From Rodentolepis nana (taxonomy: Eukaryota > Platyhelminthes > Cestoda > Cyclophyllidea > Hymenolepididae): a stretch of DNA of 14,255 nucleotides. Below the pieces are notes generated by a model. It saw nothing but the letters and a program-made list of their open reading frames with translations, searched no databases and was not told the DNA's origin. The DNA is taken from contig UZAE01014447.1 of assembly GCA_900617975.1 (NCBI GenBank), positions 1 through 14,255 of the forward strand, given 5' to 3'. Position numbers and translations under genes: made by a program. This document shows, in pieces, positions 7,717 through 14,255 of the stretch (positions are counted from its first letter, which is position 1; every line of letters begins with the position of its first letter).

Positions 7717-9749
7717 CTTGCTCAAAACATCCTTTAATGTCCGGAACTTTCAGCCATCCGAAAGGAACTAAGAAATAATGGTTAAGTGGTAATTAATTAT
7801 GAGATTTTTCCGACATTAAAAACTTAAAATGTTAATATTTTTATTTGTAATTGATTATTACATTTTAAGGATAATTAACAAACGAATTATTCAAGACCTT
7901 GAATGAAATGTGGTGCCTGAAAGGGTGGAGAAGAGATTTGTGCTCATCCATTTAACTGTAAAAATCACTTTCAGTAGGTCTGTGAAATTGTTCGAGTATT
8001 AGTATATGGATTTTTAACAAATTTGAGCAGAGTTCAGTGGTTTCGAACAAGTTTACCAAGTGATCGATTATTAGATCTTCACGCTCGTGATTTTAACTCC
8101 ATTACTCCCTTTCTTATTGGACACAAGAGGGAAATAGTACTCTACATCCACGCAGTGACTTATTTTTTCCAAAATATTGTTCATCGATTGAGCAACAGAA
8201 CTTCACGCGTCTTTTTGCTATAATATTTTATGGTGGACTGCCAAGATTATGCAAGCGGCTAATGGTATGTCCATTTACTGATAGATCCTATCAAGATTGC
8301 TCATTAAACCTAAGGATGAGTAGCTTTTAGGTTTCAGTACATTAATTGGTGTTGTCTGTGAAAGTCCACCTATTTCTCCTTCGATATTATCATTCTTAGA
8401 TTTGTCTCTTTATTTGATTTAAATGTCATTCTCATTAAGGCCTTGTCGGGTCATCATAGCGGTAATTTTAAAGGCATTCTAATTTTTAAGGCATACCTTT
8501 TTGAAGGCAGGTTCTCAATCCAAGTAATTTCTTAAAATTTCGCCATCAGCACCCACCAAAACGCAGAAGTGCATGCATTTATTTTATTTTCAATTTCGTT
8601 CACTGGGACTAAAACACTTCTCTTTTATTGGCCAATTAAAGTTACTATTTGTACCTCTAAATGTTGTTTCACGAAAAGGCTGATCATTATGTGCGACAAA
8701 AGTACATGTTCTACTCTAATTTAAAATAAAGAGATGAGTGAATTTTACGGGTTTTTTGGACATTTTATTAAAATGATTTTTTTGCATAGGTAAAAAAGTA
8801 TTGGTCAAAGCTTCAAGTAATAAGAGGGTTATTTAATGAAATTCTTAAAAATATTGTTGGATTATAAAATGATAGGCTTCATTTAAGGATATGGCTACTA
8901 TCTATTTCATTCTACTAATTTGCATTTAAACACAATGCGTTGGAAAATCAATTTTCAGTTAAATATATGAGAAGACTTAATAAACATCCTCTCCAATTTT
9001 TAATGTCACTCAATTTGGATGTATGGATTGAAAAGAAATTTCGTGTGCGACAGTTCTTGACCAATTTCAAAGAAGGCTAAGCTTCAGTTAAATGATCTAC
9101 ACGTTCCAAGAAATGCAATTTTTTGAGAGTTTGGGGTACATCAAACGTAGCTGAGTTTGTATATATCTTCACTTTAAACACTGATCCAAACTTTATATTG
9201 ACGAAACTCTACAACTTTAAATTGACGAGAGATGCTTTATTTAAACTGTCTTTATATAAAATATTTATTCTGAATGCCGCACCAAATTTTTTTTCCCATT
9301 CCCCTACCCACATCAATAATATTATAAGTTTTGGCCATTCAAATGACACTGGCCACAACATGTATGCCAGTTGCATTGTCACAAGAAGATTCAATTAATC
9401 GCTTTATAGAAAATTCCGACCAGCAAGTAGCCAGTAAATAAGGACAAAAACTGTCAAATTAATGCAATGTCTCACATGTAATGATAAAAATAGTTTAAAA
9501 TAATTTATATTTATAATAATTTAATAATAAAATTTCAAGTCACAGACAAGAAAAATGCGAAGACGTTTTGCTATGTTATGCAGGAAGATATTTGAAATGC
9601 TCCAGACCCTACAAGCTTTTGTCCAACGTGGATTTTGGTGTTTTTCTCTGTCGTCAGAAGAGCATTCCTTTACACCTAGACTTTTTGTTTCGATCGGTTC
9701 ACACCTTAAGTTAATAAACACAGCTTGCCTTATATTTGAGTTGTTTTAT
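7717..9749. other. AT-rich non-coding region
   Basis: I see no gene, RNA gene or family repeat in these two kilobases. The open frames (for example 8023-8223, 9123-9398 on plus and 9209-9394 on minus) are short, begin in arbitrary places and show no domain, signal or family resemblance. The stretch lies between the N bases at 7230 and 9813 and may not belong here. Confidence 0.6.
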
Positions 9750-9760
9750 TCTCTCTCTCT

Positions 9761-9812
<52 letters not shown>
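9750..9812. repeat. (CT)n and (TA)n compound microsatellite at contig end
   Basis: A short CT run (about 9750-9762) passes into about 24 TA units ending directly at the N at 9813. Assembly commonly breaks in such repeats. Confidence 0.92.
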
Positions 9813-9813
9813 N
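9813..9813. other. Assembly gap base (N)
   Basis: A single N lies between the TA microsatellite and the start of the second 592-bp copy. Confidence 0.9.
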
Positions 9814-10405
9814 TGAATAAATGGTCAAAAAATTTGGGTTTGTATCCAGACCGGACATCTCGAAGCTTAAGTCAACTAATATACTTTACTAAATTGTTGT
9901 AAGTAGAATTATATATTCGAATTGGGGTGTGCGATAGACTTACCTCCACGTGGTGCACCCTGGGCAACGTATACTCATACGGCAAAAAAGTCTATTATTC
10001 GGCAGTTGACTTCTGACTTTAAACTACCATCACCCCACTGAATGCCATATTCTACCACTTCCACAGTACTCACCTCAAATTTTTACCTTTTTTTACCTTC
10101 ATCTATGAAACACCAATCTGTTCCCCCCACCCCTCTCGACTTTTATTTAATTTTTATGTTCCTTCCCCTCTTTTTTAAGTCTGAAGTCGGCTAAAGGGCC
10201 AATGATAACTATCAAAACGCCTGCCATTTGATATAAGTAAATAAATTTAAATTAAGCAAAAAGTATTATTTCTATGTGATATTGATGCCCGAAAGGGAAG
10301 CTTTTGATTGAAATTATATAGACCTAACTAACCCGTTTTATAGCCTCGAAGTTGCTTGTAAAAATTAAAGCGTTAGGTTAATAAAAATTTCAAATTTAAC
10401 AAATA
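9814..10405 (+). repeat. 592-bp exact duplicate, second copy
   Basis: Identical to 6638-7229. Sequence continues without a break at 10406 into the TOPBP1 upstream region, so this copy is the one physically linked to the gene. Confidence 0.95.
9924..10244 (+). mobile_element. SINE-like retroposon copy 6 (duplicate of copy 4)
   Basis: Base-for-base the same as 6748-7068. It should be counted as the same insertion unless the 592-bp duplication is proved real. Confidence 0.85.
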
Positions 10406-10949
10406 ACCAAGTTACGCTGATGCAATGTGACAGAACATGCAAAACAATTATCCCATTTTTAAGCATTAGTAGACTGAAGATAGGAAGATATAGTATTAAT
10501 TGATTCCCTTAATCGATAGATGGGTTAAGATTAATCCATGATGATTTTAAGATACAATGAGTTTAAAAAACATAGGCGGGAAACGTCCAATTTCTCAATT
10601 GTTAACGGACTGCCATTATGATTGAGCTGAATAGATCTCAAATAAGTAAACTTATTTTGGTTCTTCAGTTTGTGTAAAACTGCACATATTTCAATAACCA
10701 CAAGAAACTGGTTTCAACTGATTGTATTCCACTTTTTCGGATCGCTAAATAGAAATTATGTTAAAAATATAATCACAAAACGTAGACTTGAAATCAAACA
10801 AAGTCAGCACAATTATTGAAAATTATTACTTTAAAAACAAAATATACTTTATCAGAAAAAATTAAATCTTTTACTAAGTTTCCGGAAGGTTAGATTGTGG
10901 ACTTAAATAGACTGGTGTAAATGCGCCGTTTTTGGTTCAGAACGATTAA
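10406..10949 (+). other. Upstream region of TOPBP1
   Basis: Non-coding, AT-rich sequence between the duplicate block and the start codon. It contains the E2F/CCAAT pair at 10575-10591 and a pyrimidine-rich AG acceptor-like site ending at 10940. No convincing TATA box position can be fixed without a transcription start. Confidence 0.6.
10575..10591 (+). promoter_or_regulatory. Candidate E2F site with adjacent CCAAT box
   Basis: GGCGGGAAA at 10575-10583 is a perfect match to the E2F consensus TTTSSCGCC read on the opposite strand, and CCAAT follows at 10587-10591. The pair lies about 360 bp before the TOPBP1 start codon in otherwise AT-rich DNA. TOPBP1 is a known E2F target in mammals, so the position makes functional sense, but the call rests on motif and place only. 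Confidence 0.45.
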
Positions 10950-13642
10950 ATGTCTTCAGGGTTTTATCATTTGTATTTTATTAAAGACTTTCTGACCCCC
11001 CTACAAAACGCTGCATTTGATGCAGTATCTAGTTACGAAAATCTTGAGCCTTTATGGATAGCTGGAACAGATGCCGTTGATAAATTTAAAAATTCGTCTC
11101 CTAAAAGCTGTTGTTTCGTTTTCGGTAAATTCACCGGACCAAGCTATGAACACTTTAAAGCTCTTGGTTCTGCAGTATTTGGGCCACAGGCGTTACTTGA
11201 TTATTTACGTGAAGAGAAACCTCTTCCTAATGTTTCCTTCCCATTGTTCTCTACTGCGTTAAGAAATGCTAATGTAACAGTAACATCAGTCGCCGGTCAA
11301 CTTAGGGAGTATTTGTTTTCTTCTATTGAAATGCTCCACGGGATTGCATCTAGAAATTTAACAGACGATGTAAATGTCATAATCTCCCCCAAAGTTGGCT
11401 CTAAAAAATATATCGTTGGTGCCAAACGTGGAATTGCTATCGTTACCCCAGAATGGATTGACGAAGCATGGAAATCGTCAGAAGCCTTAGATCCTATTGA
11501 CATGATGGCTTCTAACTTTTTGGAGAAGTACAAACTCCCAATGTTCAATCAACTAGTTGTTTGTGTATCCGGTCTCACTTTAGATGAACGAAAAGAGGTC
11601 GCTAAAATAGTCTCAGTGAACGGTGGGCAATATTCAGGTGAAATGAAGATTGGTTTTACAACGCATTTAATTGTTAAAAAGGCAGGAGGTGTCAAATACA
11701 ACTTTGCCAAAAAGTGGAAGGTTCAAATTGTCAATGATCGTTGGTTAACAGATTCAGTAAATGCTGGTTATGCTCTTGAATGTTCAGAATACGAAGTCCA
11801 GGATAGTCCCCACCAAACTGGAGTACACAAACACTCGACTCCCACTTCCTCAATGCTTCACGATCCAAGCTTTCTTCGCGACGTTTCGGCTATTACTGAC
11901 TCAAAAACCTGCGACGAAACACGGTTTAGTTGCCTCAAAGATATTACTAACAGTACTCATTCTAGATTTCTACCTGAACAGCTTTATCTCTGTGGTTGTG
12001 TTATCCTACTTTATGGCTGTGATGCCGCCGAGTCGTCGAGACTTTCTTCCATCATCATGGCTGCTGGCGGTGTATCTTGCGTTGATGCTTCAGACAAAGT
12101 TACTGAGTCATTTACTCATGTTGTGCTAGGATCAAGTTGCAAAAAAATCCCCCCATCAGATCTTGAACAAAATGTGCATTATGTGATATCCGAGTGGCTG
12201 GATAAATGTCGTGAACATCGTAAACGTCTACCAGAAGATGATTTTAAGCCTGAGTTTCTAAATAAAACTGAAACGCCTGGACAAAATCAAGTAAACCAAG
12301 GTAATTCAGAAACACGAGTGGATGAGGAAGATATTCGACTGATAAATGAGTATTTCAAAGATGGAAATATGGCTGATTTGGACGATTTCCTGACTCTAGA
12401 TAATGATAATAATGGCAACCCTGAGGAGCAAACTGTTCAAGAAGGGGAAGAGAAAACTGAACGACAACAAACAGTAGTAGATGAGGTGAACGATGTTCAT
12501 TCCCAAGAACTAGATATTCCAGATGAAATTGCTATTTCTCGAGAGGGACTGTTTTCAAATCTTTTATTTAGACCGGATGTAACATTTTCTATTACGGCTA
12601 ATCCTGCACTTTGTTCTGCTATAACAGACGAAGGAGGAGCTGTTATTAATGACTCTTCAGTAGGGGCAGATTATACTATCTGTCCATATATTCTGCGTCA
12701 AGCTGTTACTCCTAATATGATCACACCCTATTGGATTCACTCTTGTCTTGCTGCTAAAACTCTCCTGATCTCTGAGTTAGATACGGAAGTTGGTTTCCAT
12801 CCGGTGTATATCCCTGCCTCGGTGCCTAGCCTTCCACTAGAGGGTTGTGCGATCTCACTCAGTGGTTTTGTTAGTAATGATCGATTGTTTCTCACTGATC
12901 TCGCCAAGGGATTAGGAGCTACTGTACAAGAGTGTTTCCTTCGCAAGCCAATCCCATCTCGAAACCTGTTGGCTAGTACTCATCTTGTGAGTGCTCGGCC
13001 AGACGGTAGAAAATTTCCCGCCGCTCAATCCTGGGGTATCCCGGCTGTATCTTGTAGTTGGTTATTTGCCTGTGCTACAGCCGGAAAACGAGTACCGGAG
13101 TCCGAACATCCGGTGAAGGAAAATGATCCAATGGTTCCAAAGGATTGGACTAAAGTGGTTAATATCCAAAAGTCAGGGGTCTTCCAGACTCCTCATCAGA
13201 CGCCAAAAATAAATGCTAATCGACAATCGATCGATGGTAAAATGCTAAAAACTCCTACTTGGGTGAAGGAAAACCAAGCGCAGACTCCTACTAGTGGACG
13301 CTTTGAGGGCATTCATGTTTCTCCACCAATGTCCGAGAAGGTTTCAAGGTGTTTAAAACAAGCGCTGCTGAAATCTACCATGTCTGGATCAGGTTTGGCG
13401 GGGAATAGCAAGTTTAAATATTTTATATGCTGATATTAGTCCCAGAAGCAGTCTAATTATCTTTGTTTTCTCTTTCAGACTTCAAATCTGTGGAGGATAA
13501 CTCTCGGAATAGCACAGGAACTGCCGGGATACTGGACGGTGTAGTGATTTGCGTAGCTAGGTCATTGAGTGATCGTCAGATTACCCTGAATGATCTCGCA
13601 AAACAGTTAGGTGGGGATTTCAGGTGGAATTTCGATAAATTG
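10950..13642 (+). CDS. TOPBP1: TOPBP1 homologue, 5' part (BRCT0 to start of BRCT6)
   Basis: TOPBP1 is a nuclear scaffold of tandem BRCT domains. In animals it binds phosphorylated RAD9 and treslin at BRCT0-2 to activate ATR and fire origins. Exon 1 (10950-13392) and exon 2 (13479-13642) join in phase 1 as codon G|AC, giving residues ...TMSGS-DFKSVED. Domains by residue: BRCT0 about 5-90, BRCT1 about 105-180, BRCT2 about 198-285, BRCT3 about 342-430, BRCT4 about 532-620, BRCT5 about 628-720, first half of BRCT6 from about 825. The BRCT tryptophans are W169, W265, W416, W595 and W704. The phosphate-binding lysines appear kept in GSKKY (K153), GVKY (K249) and GRKF (K688). An acidic linker (450-525) precedes BRCT4. 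A linker with TP/SP sites T747, T751, T768, T779 and S791 precedes BRCT6. An in-frame TAA directly before the ATG fixes the start. The 3' part is outside the window: vertebrate TOPBP1 is about 1,500 residues, and about 870 are here. Confidence 0.93.
13393..13478 (+). other. TOPBP1 intron 1 (86 bp)
   Basis: Donor CAG|GTTTGG at 13393 and acceptor TTTTCTCTTTCAG| at 13478. This pairing keeps the reading frame into the BRCT6 sequence. The nearby donor at 13412 would give an early stop in exon 2, so it is rejected. Read through, exon 1 would end at a TGA at 13431-13433 after an unrelated tail. A CTAAT branch-point-like motif lies about 25 bases before the acceptor. Confidence 0.85.
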
Positions 13643-14120
13643 GTAGGTATTGACTGTTATGCTTATTGTATTTTATGTATTTTGGTTTGGTTTGCCTGAT
13701 GATCAAGTAAACTTCCAGTTTATATATTCACTGGGGATTTAGTTGACTGCCATAATGACGAGTACTGTTATCTTTTTTATGTATTTTAACGTATGCCTTC
13801 GTTCTTTACGTGATGTTTTTTCTTGAATATGAGTTAAAAATGTTTGTTTTGTTTAATTAGTAATTGTAAAATTTTTACTGCGGTTTAAAGGTATATGAAC
13901 ACAAGTTCGGTGTGAAATTTAGACTAAATACTGTAATCGCTTCATTCAGTCAATAAAAAAATTGAAAGTTGGTTTGGAAGTAGGTTATCAGGTATAGGTC
14001 TTGGTTAACCTTGGCTATTTGTTTCCTATTTTCCTCTTCCCTTTGTTCTATCTCGTGCATGGTTTATTGTGCGGTGCTAGTTTAAGATTGGTATACGATG
14101 GAGATGTGCTAATTGGTGAG

Positions 14121-14168
14121 GTTGTACATTTATTATACGTAGTGAAATCTGAAGTAGATTCCAATTTT
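14121..14168 (+). other. Possible small TOPBP1 exon (doubtful)
   Basis: After an AG at 14119-14120, 16 codons read VVHLLYVVKSEVDSNF, followed by a consensus donor GTAAGA. Phase 0 at both ends fits the exon 2 donor. The family has a VTHFIY-type strand here, so V-x-H-x-x-Y fits, but the usually conserved T and G are both V and the acceptor lacks a pyrimidine tract close by. Confidence 0.25.
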
Positions 14169-14180
14169 GTAAGATAAATC

Positions 14181-14255
14181 ATTTATTTTATTTTTTTATA
14201 TCAAATGGCAGGCGTTCTGATAGTTATCATTAGCCCTTTAGTTGACTTCAGGCTT
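14181..14255 (-). mobile_element. SINE-like retroposon copy 7, 3' end, antisense in TOPBP1 intron
   Basis: Read on the minus strand, this is the family 3' end: GAAGTCAACTAAAGGGC, then the TATCAGAACGCCTGCC stem-loop region, CATTTGATA and an A-rich tail (TAAAAAAATAAAATAAAT). The rest of the element lies beyond the window. It sits in the gene's intron in the opposite direction to the gene. Confidence 0.88.

Larger units (their letters stand above)
13643..14255 (+). other. TOPBP1 intron 2, incomplete
   Basis: The donor TTG|GTAGGT follows the FDKL residues of BRCT6 in phase 0. The TOPBP1 family continues with a V-T-H-F-I-Y-like strand at this point. No strong continuation is seen, so most or all of the rest of the window is intron. 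It contains a pyrimidine-rich tract and AG at about 14025-14080, a doubtful 48-bp exon candidate at 14121-14168, and an antisense retroposon from 14181. Confidence 0.7.

Noticed and set aside
9555..9902. 115-codon frame with a long YI repeat
   Set aside because: It runs through a TA microsatellite and across the N at 9813 into the duplicated block, so it is an artefact of low complexity and assembly.
6638..10405. LTR retrotransposon with 592-bp identical terminal repeats
   Set aside because: The interior has no gag, protease, polymerase or primer-binding site that I can see, the repeats have no TG...CA ends, and both inner edges are N bases.
11297..12946. Minus-strand and alternative-frame open frames inside exon 1
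   Set aside because: They overlap a long frame with clear BRCT homology and show no domain of their own.
13412..13478. Alternative TOPBP1 intron with donor at 13412
   Set aside because: Joining here shifts exon 2 into a frame with a stop after six codons; the donor at 13393 keeps the BRCT6 frame.
13696..13712. Hammerhead ribozyme core (CTGATGA) in TOPBP1 intron 2
   Set aside because: The CTGATGA match is not followed by a stem and GAAA at workable spacing, so it is a chance match.

Overview
This is eukaryotic, animal-type genomic DNA: AT-rich, full of microsatellites and dispersed repeats, with one clear protein-coding locus that has spliceosomal introns. The gene is the 5' part of a TOPBP1 (DNA topoisomerase 2-binding protein 1) homologue. 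The protein is very diverged from vertebrate TOPBP1, the introns include a short one, and the retroposon load is heavy. Together these suggest an invertebrate, and a flatworm is my best guess, but nothing in the window proves the phylum.

Layout. Positions 1-2823 are non-coding, with microsatellites (AC, GA, ATT, GCT, GGA) and an assembly gap in a poly-C tract at 944. Positions 2835-10244 are dominated by a dispersed, SINE-like retroposon family of about 320 bp. Full-length copies begin at 2835, 4209, 4879 and 6748. A slightly 5'-truncated copy begins at 7404, and a seventh copy enters the window in reverse at 14181-14255. The copy at 9924 lies in a duplicated block (see below). Full-length copies all begin GGGGTGTG and end in a stem-loop plus an A-rich tail. 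Several are flanked by 10-14 bp direct repeats of differing sequence, the signature of LINE-mediated insertion. The first copy has grown to 1.18 kb by tandem amplification of its sub-modules, with their order kept. The copy at 4879 split a decayed LINE reverse transcriptase fragment.

Two blocks of 592 bp (6638-7229 and 9814-10405) are identical base for base, and each stops exactly at a single N (7230 and 9813). This looks like an overlap between contig ends that was never merged, so the stretch 7231-9812 is probably misplaced or allelic.

Positions 10406-10949 are the upstream region of TOPBP1, with an E2F-type site next to a CCAAT box. TOPBP1 runs from 10950 to 13642 in two exons joined across an 86-bp intron. 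It encodes BRCT0 to BRCT5, a TP-rich linker and the first half of BRCT6. The gene then enters a large intron that runs off the window and holds the antisense retroposon copy. The rest of BRCT6, the ATR-activating region and BRCT7/8 must lie beyond 14255.
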